Origin: Rhynchospora pubera
Taxonomy: Eukaryota; Streptophyta; Magnoliopsida; Poales; Cyperaceae
Direction: 5' to 3'
Length of the DNA stretch: 64,000 nucleotides
Assembly: GCA_028095005.1 (NCBI GenBank)
Contig: CM051459.1
Location: 147,292,901-147,356,900 of the forward strand
Shown: one piece after another, positions 1 through 11,633 of the stretch
Layout: the number at the start of each line of letters is the position of its first letter
Position numbering within the stretch: the stretch's first letter is position 1
The notes under the pieces: generated by a model
The model's input: only the letters and a program-made list of their open reading frames with translations
The model's database searches: none
What the model was told of the DNA's origin: nothing
Program-made: the position numbers and the translations under genes

Positions 1-1160
1 TTTTTTTATATATTATTTATTTATTTATTTAATTTATTAATTAGTTAAATAATTAGAAAAATAGATAATATATTGTAAAAATATTGAAAAAATATGAAAA
101 AAATCAGGAATAATTAAATTAAATTTTATATGTAATTTAGTATTTTTTGGAGAAATTAAATTTTTTTTCATTTTAATTAATTTATTTAATTAAAATATAA
201 ATTTTTATAAATTATTTAATTACAATATAAATTTTTATAACTTATTTAATTAAATGAATTGTACCATTTAAAAAGGATTATAAATTTTCAAAATTTGCAG
301 GGATACAAAGGCATAATACTTTCAGAATGTTCAAAGTTTTATTAATTCTTTCTGCATTTGCAGGCTTAAAACTTTAAACAGGCTTAACTTTTGATAGGAA
401 GGTCCGATTGGGGCGATCGAGGACATTCCGGAAAGCTGGCGACGATTTTCGAGGCCAAAAAACGCTCTCTGGACCTCCAAAATCCACTTTGAAAGTTTGC
501 AAACCTAAAAACCACTCTAAACTACTAAAAATGTTTTTAAAATCATAAATTAATCATTAAAAAGAGAAATGCAATAAATCAAGTGAATTTAGTCTTTCTT
601 CTCCGTCTCAGTAAAACATCAATCTCGTGTGATTCCTTTCTAACGCAATCCAGAAGTGCTTTCTTGATCATGAGACTCGATATGATTGTTTAATATATAA
701 TATGAAAATAATATATACAGAGGACGACATCCGGGACGCATATCAAATGGTTGTTTAAATTAATTAAAAATTTATACTTAATTATTCATTTTTTAATTAA
801 ATAAATTAATTAAATTTATATTTAATTAAATAAATTAATTAAAAGGAAAATAAATTTAATTTTTCAAAAAAATACTAAATTACATATAAATTTTTTAAAA
901 TTATTCCTGATTTTTTTATATTTTTTCAATATTTTTAGAATATATTATTTATTTTTCTAATTAATTAACTAATTAATAAACTAATAAAAGGAAAAAATTT
1001 TAATTTTCCCAAAAAATACTAAATTACATATAAAATTTATTTTAATTATTTCTGATTTTTTCCATATTTTTTCAATATTTTTACAATATATTATCTATTT
1101 TTCTAATTATTTAACTAATTAATAAATTAAATAAATAAATAAATAATATATAAAAAAATT
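1..1160. repeat. AT-rich inverted-repeat element, right arm duplicated
   Basis: The first ~250 bases reappear in reverse complement at about 990-1160, and again, slightly diverged, at about 840-985. The right arm is therefore a tandem pair. The shared block holds a poly-A/T run, a CATATAAA-type stretch and ATTTATTTATTT-type ends. The central ~500 bases (270-770) are less AT-rich and include a GGGGCGATCGAGG segment, but no coding frame is visible. The element may begin before the window. It resembles a MITE or foldback element; the family was not recognised and no target duplication can be seen. Confidence 0.55.
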
Positions 1161-1168
1161 AAAAAAAT

Positions 1169-1285
1169 TAGATCGGAATCCGAGATTCCGATCTAAGCTT
1201 AGATCGGAAACTCAGAATCCGATCAAAGCTTAGATCGGAATCCTAGATTCCGATCTAACGTTCGGAATCCAGGATTCCGATCTCG
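1169..1285. repeat. Tandem array of short palindromes (GATCGGAATC units)
   Basis: Four consecutive units of about 24-33 bases each read as a near-perfect palindrome: GATCGGAATC, a short loop, then GATTCCGATC. They are joined by TAAGCTTA-like linkers. Each could fold into a short hairpin. The array starts directly after the right arm of the preceding inverted repeat, so it may be that element's terminal structure. No gene is seen from here to about 2050. Confidence 0.6.
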
Positions 1286-2054
1286 TGATACTATTTATAT
1301 TAAACTTATTATATTGATATTATTTTTAATATATTATATTAATTTAATACTATTTTACAAATTTTCGGTAGCACTGGATTATTCAATGTATTTCACAGCC
1401 TACGGGCTTTTATCCAATATATATAATGCCTTCTAAGATTGGCACTCATAGTTCAGTATCTGAAGAATCTTTTTTTCCTCTTTTCTACCTGAATTCAGGG
1501 TCTGTGGAAATGGACATCTGGTTTAAATTGCAAGCTCCAATACCAAATTCATATTGCAACACAACTTATGTAACATTTCAAATACATCAAACATTTTTTC
1601 ATGAAATTGATTTACTTGCAAGAGCTTATTTCTCCTCTCAAGATTTGCATGCGCTGGTATTATGCTTGAGGCACTTGTTCAGATCAAATGGTAGCAAATA
1701 AGATTATTAATTTATTTTGGTGTAAAGAAATCAGTATTAGCTTTTACTAGATTCCAATATCAAACATAAGGTGCTACTATGTCATCTAGCCTTTGATAGT
1801 AGCATTTTATTCATTAAGCATTGCTCAAAAAATGAACCAGATTTCCATATTATGTAATCATGTCAGTCAAAGTATGGTATCCACCAATTGGGCCACATTT
1901 TGCTCTTGATTGTGTTCTGCATCTGATCACATCTTACTTGGTGCTTAATGTTTAAATACTCAAATTGACAGACTGCTAAAACAATCAGCAGTACGATTTA
2001 GGATGGCCTTTACAAGGCTAAATGGCAAATCCCAATGTGTTTGTTTTTTTCCCC

Positions 2055-2454
2055 TTAAAATTGAAGTACCTCCTTTGGTATAAGTAAACCAGAACTAAAG
2101 TTTCCATCGAATGGTTTGGCCCTCGGAACAAATGTTCCCAGAACAGCTTTACTATCAGATGGGTCCTCACCATCATCGTATTCTCCTATTTTAACCTACA
2201 TTTATGCACAGAAAAAGGCATGCAATATTTTAAAAAATTCAGCAAACTAATTTTTATAAGCTAAACATTTTCTAAATTAGTACCATACTACTATGTCCTA
2301 ATTCCAGCTTGTTGTTGGATACCGTGACTTGTGCTCCCTAAGGTTATAAAGGATACCATACTACTATGTCCTAATCCCAACTTTTCTATATTTATACGAG
2401 CCTCCTTTTCCCAACTTTCTTTAGAAACAGGGCCATAGTTTGCAACAAGCTTTC
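2055..2454 (-). pseudogene. Two exon-like segments of an unrecognised gene
   Basis: On the minus strand, bases 2195-2055 form a 46-codon open segment ending in TAA. It is preceded by an AG acceptor with a T-rich tract. The peptide begins VKIGEYDDGEDPSDSKAVLG and continues with a basic, Pro/Phe-rich stretch; it looks like a real terminal exon. A second coding-like segment at about 2454-2366 reads NYGPVSKESWEKEARINIEK. It follows an AG and is followed by candidate GT donors. The donor-side sequence is copied about 72 bases away (2281-2301 and 2353-2373), which suggests rearrangement. No upstream exons were found, so a gene fragment is likelier than an intact gene. The family was not recognised. 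Confidence 0.35.
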
Positions 2455-2989
2455 CTTATAAGCTAATAAAGGATGTGTTCGTACAAATCAAACTTCATTT
2501 ACAAAATTAATTCCTCACTGTTTTCTCGTTGAAAACGAAACGAGATAACACTTGCACATAAAAAGGGGAAAATCGAACAAAAACAGCACAATATTTATGC
2601 AACAAAAGCGTGCTCAAATAGAAAGAAATTGCTTAATATAACATCAAAAGAGTAGTGCTAAACTGATTCCAATCCAACACGTACACTTAGAACACAAAAA
2701 ATCCTAACTAAGCCAGATTATGTCTCAACTCTCAAGTATATGATTCAACATCTCACAATACATGCACGCTAGATCTTTCTTTTTGCTTTGTTTTTTGGAG
2801 AGGAGAGAGAATATATCAAATGAAAAGAGAAAGAGAGAGAGAGAGGAGTAAGAATTGCATAAAGTTAAGGATGCCTAAGTGTTTATGTAATGTTATGTAA
2901 TAGATGTTTGATTGTATAGTAAGTATGACTAACTTAATGCATGCATATATTCATGTCAAAAAACTAAAATACTCTTACATTTATGCCTT

Positions 2990-3365
2990 TAATTAATTAT
3001 TATTCTTAAATTATTATTATTAATAATTAACATTACTTGTTAAATATTATTAATTATAATAATTAATCTTTATTATTGATTATGATTTTTTATAACTATT
3101 GTTGCTTATTAAATATTATTATTTATTAATTAATATTAATTATTTTTAATTATTATTATTATTGTTATTATTATTAAATCATTATTATTAATAATTAATA
3201 TTGCTTGTAAAGGTATTATTAATTATTATTATTTATAATAATTAATATTTAGTATTATTTATGATTTTTTAATAATTATTGTTACTTATTAAATATTATT
3301 ATTTATTAATTATTATTAGTTATTTGTTATGTATTAAGTATTATTATTAATTATTTCCAAGAAGT
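2990..3365. repeat. Low-complexity TTA/TAATTA-rich tract
   Basis: This tract consists of imperfect TTATTATTAATAATTA-type units. Longer sub-repeats recur, such as TTACTTATTAAATATTATTATTTATTAATTA near 3105 and 3290, quoted here only in part. It has no coding content. A short GA-rich stretch lies just upstream near 2800-2850. From 3366 to about 5100 no gene is visible. That stretch includes CCGTCC/GGACGG-type short inverted motifs near 4205-4230 and 4985-5010, as often seen in plant intergenic DNA. Confidence 0.6.
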
Positions 3366-5230
3366 ATTATTGGTAAAAAAAATTAAAGAGAACCATGCAG
3401 TTGCATAAGTTATGCACTCTTAAGACATCTTATGTAAGAGATATTCGGTGATTAAAAGATGCATAACTTAAGTCATACATCCCTTGAACCATAGACAAAC
3501 AGGCTTTAGAACAGTGTGCTTGAGCCTTGAGGGAGAAGGAAAGAGATTCAGAGAAGCAGCCTTTTACTTTTAGCCTTCTTTTCTCGGGTCGATTCGGATC
3601 TCTCTAGTCGTACGGTTCTAACAGAGTTTAACGTCAGATTTCTAAAGTGGCCGTTGAGTTACAGTTACTTGACTATGATTCGAATCCCAAGGTGGGAACG
3701 GAGAGAACTGGTAGCTAACGGCGTTAAATGCTGTCACGAGACACGACTCATGCCTGAAATGCCATCAGTCAGCCAGCATGTCAGACCGAGAGGTACGATT
3801 GGACAAATTTGACATCCCAAAAGGCTAATGGACAAAAGGTAAGGAACTTTCTAGCTTTGTATTTCTATGGGTTGGTTTGCAAATAAATAATTTTAAATTA
3901 AATTTATATATAATCCAATTAAAAATGGACACCTGTTATAGTCACGCTGCAAAAGACGAGTACACCTTGAACATAGTAACATACACTGATACACTTCTGT
4001 GAGGAACTAATAATTTCGTATCTTTTGTAGTGTTTTTCCGTGCGTGTAAGATCGTTATAGAGTTTCGTATCCGGTGGTGATGATCGTCGGGAAATAGAAA
4101 TGCAAAAGTGCAAGGACTAAATTGAAGAAGAACCAAACATTCACGATTCTAAGGATGCGTATACGAAGAGAAGCGTATTTTTTTTATTTTTGGACGGACG
4201 AAGTGATCTCAACCGTCCATTTAAATCGGACGGCTCATTTTAGAAAAACACGCACCGAAAGTGAAGGCCTAACGTCCCCTGTCGAGCTGGGAGAAAAAGG
4301 ACACGATGTGTATTTTGACGTGACATGACTGATATGATTTTGGAGTATGGTATTGGCCGTGTTAGTCGTATCAAATCGTGTCAGAAATATTTTTTTAAAT
4401 AAAAATTTATTACAAATTGTTAAAATATTGAAATAAAAAAAAGTATTATTGCAGTTTATTTGACTATTTTACAAATTTAGTATATATATCGATATAAAAA
4501 TTGTTGAAATATTTTTGTTAAAATATTAGTTGATGATTTTATTTTTTTTAATGTATTTGTTTGTTGTTTGAACATATTAAAAAACAAAATGTTAAAATAA
4601 ATTTAAATAGATGTTAAAAAAAGGAAGTACAAGTTATAAATTGAGCACTGACATAAAATTAATTTAAAATCATTTTTAAAAGCTATTACAAATAGGAAGT
4701 ATTTATGAGTTATTAACTATGATCGATGCTATTTTGATAAAGTTAAAAATTAAATACGTATTGTTGTGTCGTGTCGTTCTGTGTTCAAACAGTTTTTGAA
4801 ATCCGTAGCACGAAAGTCATCCGTGCTATGCATCTAATTTTAGGTATGAACTTGATATTTCAATTGGAAATTGCTTTTGATTTATCCTACAGCGTGTCGC
4901 GCGGTATGCTGGCCGTTTGATTAAAATCCAATGGACAAGGGAGCCCCGTGCATGTAACCTAGATTGGTAGGCCCGTAAAAAGTGAACCGTCCGATCAAGA
5001 TCAGACGGCTCGTAGTGCGCGACACGCGGTGTAGCGCAACAGCGAATCCGGATTGTACACAAACTAAGAAGAAAGATTATTGAAAGCACGCGAGATTTGA
5101 CTTATACAGCTTGCACAAATCTCTTTACATATTACATCGATAACAACAATTAAAAGTTGCAAGCATGATACAGTCTCCTTGCATATCTTAGATGCAAAAG
5201 GAATCACTTATTTATATATACGGAGGGATC

Positions 5231-5551
5231 TCAACATTTGATTCCCCTAAAGCCACACCTAGCTGGTAATGTCTTTACTTGAGTAACATTAACTCCGAAG
5301 TAGCGTACCAAATAAGAGTTCTGATATCCACATAGACATTTTTGATCAGCGAGTTTTGCGTAATGACAACATAAAGGCGTCGGGCGCGGCGGGTGCGATC
5401 CTCTCACTGCCGGCAGACAAGCCTCAATGCCCTTATCGTTAATCCTGCAAAAACTTAAGGAAGATACCATGCCATTACTTATCAGAAGACAGGACAACAA
5501 CACCATCACAAGTGCCAACTTGGGTAATTGCAAGAAAGCCATGTTTTGCAA
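5231..5551 (-). CDS. DIR1-like non-specific lipid-transfer protein, copy 1
   Basis: This is a complete single-exon frame of 106 residues. The N-terminus is a hydrophobic signal peptide (about residues 1-32, core LALVMVLLSCLLIS), so secretion to the apoplast is expected. The mature part carries eight cysteines spaced C-9-C-15-CC-9-C-1-C-24-C-6-C, the eight-cysteine motif with the CXC element typical of lipid-transfer proteins and DIR1-like proteins. A proline-rich PPRPTP segment sits before CC, as in DIR1, where PxxP motifs occur. Family members bind fatty acyl lipids in a four-disulfide fold, and DIR1 itself acts in systemic acquired resistance; that role is not shown here. Translation could begin at Met1 or Met4; the paralogue at 13.2 kb begins at the equivalent of Met4. 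The gene is intact. Confidence 0.85.
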   Translation of the reverse strand: MQNMAFLQLPKLALVMVLLSCLLISNGMVSSLSFCRINDKGIEACLPAVRGSHPPRPTPLCCHYAKLADQKCLCGYQNSYLVRYFGVNVTQVKTLPARCGFRGIKC

Positions 5552-5615
5552 TCAGAACTTTGTTTGTCGGATTGTTTCACAATTGTTTGATTGAGGTTTG
5601 AAATGAATAATCAAA

Positions 5616-5628
5616 ACGTATATATAAT
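5616..5628 (-). promoter_or_regulatory. Candidate TATA box of DIR1-like copy 1
   Basis: On the minus strand TTATATATAC lies about 70 bases upstream of the start codon, a normal plant TATA position. The corresponding region of copy 2 (about 13553-13565) also holds a TATATA element, so the core promoter was duplicated with the gene. Confidence 0.5.
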
Positions 5629-6349
5629 TGGTGGAGGCTGTTTTGTTACGGAACTTGGTTCAGTACTAACAATATTAACAACTATACTGTTTGTGTTCAA
5701 GGGACTAAATTTGTGTTTCATTTTTGGTTAAGGGACTAAACCAAGCGATCTATTTTGTTTATTGGTTTATTGGCTTCGATATGGATGCACTCGGAATTAC
5801 TTTTCATTTTACTTATTTTAGAAAGAGAGGGGATAAATTAATTCGAGCAGTCATCCACTAACTGTATTTGTTTGACCTATGTTAACAATTGTAAGTTAAG
5901 CAAACTCATTTGTTTTTATTTTGACCTTTTTTGGGGCTTATATTCAATACTTATTTGTTTGTTTTACTTCCGCGTATAGTTAATTATTGTGCACCAATGC
6001 TTATGCTAACTAAAGTTAAGTTCAAACTATTTGACTGTACTATAATTAATTGCAATCCATGAACTCTGTAAAGTTCGCAATTCCATTGAAATTTAAGCCC
6101 CCCAAAAGTAATTTCTATTGTTACTACTTAAATACACGTGCAGTATTTTTTATTTTATTTTACTTATTTTTTAATATAAATTCGGACAGGGTAGTACGAG
6201 ATTAATTAATCATGAAGAGGAAGGGGCATTAGGAAAACTGTATTTTTTTTTTTTTTGAGAATTTCTTAGTCTTATTCTTATTATTATTAGTGATGACCAC
6301 ATTGTATTCTGTCAGTGAGAAATGTTCTTCCTTTATCAGTGACCACATT

Positions 6350-6350
<1 letters not shown>

Positions 6351-6416
<66 letters not shown>
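6351..6416. repeat. TTA microsatellite
   Basis: An uninterrupted run of about 22 TTA units. It produces artefactual poly-Leu, poly-Tyr and poly-Asn frames on both strands, which are not genes. The sequence just before it, GACCACATTGTATT, also occurs about 45 bases upstream. Confidence 0.95.
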
Positions 6417-6417
<1 letters not shown>

Positions 6418-6686
6418 TTTTCTTGCAGTTACGTACATGGGATCATATTGTGTTATCTCCTGTATTTTTCCTATCTACGAATAAACTAACTGAAAGACTT
6501 CCATTATAATAATTTCTGCCATAAAATCGATTGACCAAATATTTCAATTTTACGAAAGAAAGTGTGACCATATAAAAATGTACAAAGCAATACTAGTTGA
6601 TGAGTTCACCGTTTTGAGCGCATGCAGCCCCTCGTCTGTTTCCTTATCTCCAACTTCTGCCCACAAGAGAGTGCAGGGCCGATGGC

Positions 6687-6694
6687 CACACCAA
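6687..6694. repeat. hAT target-site duplication, left (CACACCAA)
   Basis: An exact 8-bp copy is found at 11232-11239, directly outside the right terminal inverted repeat. Confidence 0.92.
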
Positions 6695-7057
6695 TAGGCC
6701 TGGCAAAACGGCCCAAAAAAACGTGATGCCGTTCCGTTTTTTTATTGCGAAACGTAATATGGCACAAATTTTCCGTGTCGTTTCAAAAATGAAACGCTGA
6801 CGAAATCTATATTATTGGCGTTTTATAATACGATACGAAAACGGTATCATATCAAATCGTTTTCGTATTTTCCGTTTTGTCGTTTTATAATGAATATGAG
6901 AGGAAGGAGCTCAGGGGCGGAGGAAACGAGGGGACTGAGGATTAGATTATCTAAAACCCTACTCTCTCTCACGCCGCTAGATTAGCTATTATATCTCTCT
7001 CTCAGTCTCTCTCACGCGCGCCGCTCCTTCTTCTCTATCTCTGTCACCTCTGTGGCT

Positions 7058-7082
7058 TTGTCTCTCTCTCTCTCTCTCTCTC
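7058..7082. repeat. TC microsatellite in transposase 5' leader
   Basis: About 12 TC units lie inside the hAT element, in a CT-rich stretch (6960-7080) that probably belongs to the 5' untranslated leader of the transposase transcript. Confidence 0.8.
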
Positions 7083-7562
7083 GTGTAAATCGATGCTTGA
7101 TTGTGCTTGATTTCTGTACATCGTAGCCTCGTAGGTTGATTTTGTGATTTGGGAACTACAATCGACGATCTTCTCTTGTGTTTCCAGATCTTCCTTGTAC
7201 TTGTTGAGATCTAGATTAGGCCTCAAAGGCCGGGAAAGGTGCTATCATTTCTCTCCTCGGAAATTTGTGAGACCAGTGAGTTGATCGTCGATTAGTATTC
7301 GTCCCTGACCCCAATCATGATTGCTACTGCTCGTATTAGACTATATATTGCTATATTGAAGGAAAATAAAGGTACAAAGAAAGAAAAAGAGGGAGAAGAG
7401 GACAAAATAAAACAAAGACAGATAGAGAGGAAGAGAAATAAGAGAAGAAGAGTAAGAAATGTACTTTTCTTCTATTTTATTTTCTTCTATTTTTTCTTTT
7501 TTTTCTGAGCTTTATGTAATTTGTTTTCTCTGTTGCTTTGAAGCTTTGAGCATCAACAAGCA

Positions 7563-10423
7563 ATGGTGAGTAGTGCAGATAAGGAAGATCAGATCTCTGA
7601 ACCAGATTTGGTGTCTGACGATGAGTTAGTTTGTTATTTTTTTTTATGTGAAATTGATGTACTGTTTTTCTATTTTATTGCTTGGTCTTTCAAAATGGTA
7701 CCTCATCTGAGATGAATTAAAATGAAATAGTTTGCTCCTTCAAATTGGTACTCATATTATTTGATATTGAAATTTATTGCTTGCTCTTTTAAATTTATAC
7801 CTCATCTGTGATGAATCGAAATTGATATAGTTTGCTCCTTCAAATTGGTACTATCTGATATTGAAATTTATTGCTTGCTCTTTCAAAATGGTACCCCATC
7901 TGAGATGAATTAAAATGTTAGTTTGCTCCTTCAAATTTGTACTCATGTTATTAGATATTGAAATTTATTTCTTGCTCTTTAAAATTAGCATGGGACCAGG
8001 GTTAGGAGGGGAAACACGAGAGGAAATTGAAATAATACAAGCTCAAGCTCGTGCATCAAATGAACCTCATGCTGCTGATGCTGCTGCTGGAGATGCACCA
8101 GCAACAGATGCCCCTTGTAGAAAGAGATAAAAAAAAAGACATCTCCATGGTGGGAACACTTCACTGAAGGTCTGAAAGCTGAGGATGGTACCTATACTGC
8201 TACTTGCATTTACTGTGGCTATGTCATAATGCAAGGAAACCAAAGAGGAACTAGTGGACTGAGGGGGCATATTAAAAAAAGTTGCAAGAAGATACCAAGA
8301 GAGAAGAGGTTCAAACCAGATGCAATGCAATACATGTTGCAAGCTGCCAAAGAAAAAGGTATCATTTCCTACTTTATTTTCAATTGTAATTGCGAATAGT
8401 TAGTTAATTCTTAGTATTTACTAGTGCATGGGTATTGTCTTGTAGTTGATGATCAAGTCTTTTGGACATTTAATCAAGCAAGAAGTAGGAAGGGTCTTGC
8501 AAGAATGGTTGTAGCTCATGAGTACCCATTTAATTGTGTCAATCATTATTTTTTGAGGGTATTTTTAAAAGACTTGCAACCTTCCTTCATAATTCCCTCA
8601 AGGAATACATTAAAGGCTGACTGCATTGGCCTTTATGAGGAGGAGAGAGAGCTTTTGTATGATCTTTTAGGAAAATTAGACTGCAAGTTGAGCTTTACAT
8701 CTGACTTATGGACTTGCAAAGGTAAAGACAGGGGCTTCATGTCTCTCACTTGTCACTTCATTGATGACCAGTGGAAAATGAGAAAAAGAATTCTCAATTT
8801 CACCAACTTGCCCTCTCCACACACTGGTAAAAACATCTCTAATGCCATTTATGAGAAGTTTGTTCTGTGGAACTTAGATAAAAGAGTTTTCTGTCTAGTG
8901 CTTGATAATGCTACATCAAATGATGCTTGCATTAAAGAATTATTGAGAACAAGTTCCTTTCAAAAGGAACTACCAGTAGCTGGGAACCTTTTCCATCAGA
9001 GGTGTGGATGTCATGTTCTTAACCTTATAGTGCAAGATGGTTTAGGTGTGCTGACTAATCAGATTGAAAATGTGAGAGAAACAATGAAATACATTAGAAA
9101 CTTACAGTCTAGGATGGAGAAGTTCAACTTGGCAATATCTCAGGTCTCAGGTCCTTTTCTAACTTTTTTTTTCTTATTAATTCAATTTAAATTTAATATG
9201 ATAATATGTGAATTGTACTAATTCTGTATTTTATATTAGACTAAAGCCCCAAAGAAAAAGCCTGCATGGGATGTGCCAACAAAGTGGAATTCCACCTTTC
9301 TAATGCTTGAGTTGGCATTGGAACTTAAAGATGCAATAATTAGGTACGATGCTCTTGATTCAAATTTTGAGTATTGCCCCACTGATGATGAATGGGATAA
9401 TGTGCACATCCTTGTTGAGCATCTTAGGATTTTTTATGAAGCCACAAAGAAACTCAGTGGAACAAAATATCCAACGCTTAATCTTTTTTTTCCTGAGTTT
9501 TGTGAGGTGTATCTAAACATTCAAAAAATGTGTAAGCATGCAAATCCCTTTGTTGTTCAAATGGGAAAGAAAATGTTGACCAAGTGGGAGAAGTATTGGA
9601 CTTCTGGGAATGTTTTACTGGCTATTGGATGCATATTGGATCCTAGATGCAAGATGGCTGTAGTTGAATACTACTTTCTTGAGTTGTATCCTTCTGGTGA
9701 TGCTGCAACATTCATTGATAGCTTAAAACAAGTCTTGAATGCATTGTTCAATGAATACTCTAAGTCAAACCCTACATCTCAATCACAATCCGCCACCTCA
9801 TCCTCTCATTCAAGGTAATATGCACAACCTAATACATTTCCTTTGCTTTCATTAAATTGAAATGCTAATGCAATTGTTTGTTTACTTGTAATTAGGTCTG
9901 TTGCATCAAGCTCCGTGAGCAATACCAAGGCTGGTTTGAAGGACTACTTGAGTGTGATAAAGACCTCTGAACCTATAAAGTCAGAGCTAGAAGAATATTT
10001 GACTAAACCACTTGACTTAGCTAGTGTGGATGATGACTTTGATATCCTTGCATGGTGGAAATTAAAAGTGCACAAGTACCCTATAATGGCTAAGATGACA
10101 AGAGATATCCTTGTTGTGCCAATTTCAACAGTAGCTTCAGAGTCTACCTTCAGCAATGCTGGTAGAACACTGAGTCCTGTTAGAAGTTCTCTGAGTGATG
10201 AAAGTCTTCAAGCTCTCATATGTGCACAAGATTGGCCGAGGGCTTCAGTGACAGGTATATTTTTTATTATTATTTTTTTACTTTAATCTATATTTTTGCA
10301 AGCTAACAGTTACTTATTTAACCTATTTCAGAACAAGGTGGAGCCTTTGGTGATGTCATTTGGTCAAGTGATGAGGTCATTGGTGATGACACTATATGTG
10401 CTACTGCTGCTAGTTGTACTTGA
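7563..10423 (+). pseudogene. hAT transposase (BED zinc finger, RNase H-like fold), one frameshift
   Basis: Six exons can be read with GT-AG junctions and matching phases: 7563-7624, 7989-8358, 8446-9143, 9240-9814, 9896-10254 and 10332-10423. Exon 2 holds a BED zinc finger (WWEHF, then CIYC, HIKKSC). Exon 3 holds the first catalytic Asp in SDLWTCKGK, the second in LVLDNATSND and the conserved RCGCHVLNL. Exon 4 has KWNSTFLML and AIGCILDPRCKM. Exon 5 has the hAT dimerisation region with the third acid in VASESTFSNAGR. The only lesion is in exon 2: the upstream frame hits TAA at 8128-8130, while the BED frame is shifted by one. The window for the shift is about 8119-8129, because the BED frame has its own stop just before. 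Otherwise about 718 codons are open. A one-base difference could be a real mutation or an assembly error. Confidence 0.85.
7660..7988 (+). repeat. Tandem repeats inside transposase intron 1
   Basis: Intron 1 consists largely of about three imperfect copies of a ~90-110 bp unit, starting near 7680, 7790 and 7876. Each carries TTGCTTGCTCTTT, then ACCTCATCTG or ACCCCATCTG, then TTTGCTCCTTCAAATT. The last unit runs to the AG acceptor at 7987-7988. Nothing suggests that it is coding. Confidence 0.75.
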
Positions 10424-11633
10424 GCTGAAGCTGTAGTTGTGCCAACATGCCTTTTTGTAAGTCACTCTTGTTGGGTAATTGTGACTTGAGTAATTGTGAT
10501 ATGGGTATTAGAGTATATGTAATGTAGGTCAATGCTCTTTTGGTTATGATGAAGCCTGGAGTGCTGGTACTTGTACCAGTATTTTCTCTTTGGCTCCTTG
10601 GACCTCAACCAGTGACCTTCAATGATGTTAAATGAGTTTGAGGTTTAGATTTTTAGCCATTGGCTGAGATTGGTATTGACATTGAGAAGTAAGGTTGAGG
10701 TCTAGGTTGAGCTTGAGGGGTTGTCATCATAGCCAAATGAGCACATTGGACTATTGGTATGTTGTAAAAGTTATGATTTTGGATTGTTGGTATGGGTACT
10801 GTCATACTTGATGTATGTTATGATTTGAGCTTCAAGTTAGTATGTTGTAAAAGTTAGGATTTTGGAATATGGGCATATGGCATGTTGGTTATGTTGTAAT
10901 ATTTTATTTTTATGAAAGATTGATGTGAAACAGTTCTGTAATGTTATTGAATGCTTCTATGATAGACAATTTGAAAGCTTGCAAGTTGCAACGTATTTTT
11001 TTTCTATTTTTTTGATTTTTTCCTTATCTTTTATCATCTGTAATCTGAAAACTTGTTATCAAAACGTTTTGCCGTTTGAATCGTATCTGTAAACAATACA
11101 AAAACGATAAGTAAATTCGAGTCGTTTAAAAAACGAAATGGAAACGGAAAAAACATTTGTATCGTTTCATCAAATGGCACAAAAACGGAAACGACCAAAA
11201 TCGTGATCGTTTATCACGTTTGCCAAGTCTACACACCAACAATTTACTTGAAAGTAACCAAAAAAAAAATCAAATATAATGTTTAAATTACAGGCTCAAA
11301 ACCTTAAAAAAACAAAAAAAGAGTTTCGACTTCCAAACAACGCACTCATCGGTACTAGGCAAAACTTATCTGGACTCAATACACTTCAATTCCACTCCTA
11401 TACTGTACATAGGCGATGCCAAATTAAGATGAAATAAATTAATTATTCTCTTTCTATTAACTAAAAAAGTACTTTATGGTTAGTAACTTAGTATTTAATA
11501 ATGAGTAATAATATGTGATAATGTGAAATTGAATATACAGGTCATAAAAAAATTCTCGTCATGTACTCGTGTGCCGGTTAAGCACATTTAATAAAAGTCA
11601 AACAGGCCCAAAATAAGTATTTCTTAATTCTTT

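Larger units (their letters stand above)
5100..5900 (-). repeat. Duplicated DIR1-like block, unit 1
   Basis: Similarity to 13020-13835 covers the coding frame, about 100 bases of 3' flank (CAGTCTCCT and GGAATCA blocks) and roughly 300 bases of 5' flank (including GTTACGG, GGTTCAGT and GAGGGGATAAA blocks). The unit is about 0.8 kb and lies in direct orientation about 7.9 kb from unit 2. A hAT transposon and two MITEs now separate the units. Confidence 0.75.
6695..11231 (+). mobile_element. Complete hAT DNA transposon
   Basis: The ends are TAGGCCTGGCAAAACG (left) and, in reverse complement, TAGACTTGGCAAACGTG (right), a short imperfect terminal inverted repeat. The element is flanked by a perfect 8-bp target duplication, CACACCAA, at 6687-6694 and 11232-11239, as expected for hAT. 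About 250 bases inside each end hold many AAACG/CGTTTT motifs, the subterminal transposase-binding type of organisation. The interior carries one spliced transposase gene. Length is 4,537 bp. The element lies between the two DIR1-like copies. Confidence 0.93.

Noticed and set aside
1169..1285. CRISPR-like array
   Set aside because: Units are adjacent palindromes with only short linkers and no unique spacers, and the DNA is from a plant nucleus.
1426..1701. 91-codon open frame
   Set aside because: No recognised motif, signal peptide or splice context, and AT-rich surroundings; cannot be distinguished from chance.
6229..6509. Open frames encoding poly-Asn, poly-Leu or poly-Tyr
   Set aside because: They are translations of the TTA microsatellite at 6351-6416 in different frames; no start context or flanking protein-like sequence.
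7317..7508. Lys/Glu/Arg-rich 63-codon frame
   Set aside because: Low-complexity GA-rich leader inside the hAT element, upstream of the transposase start; not protein-like.
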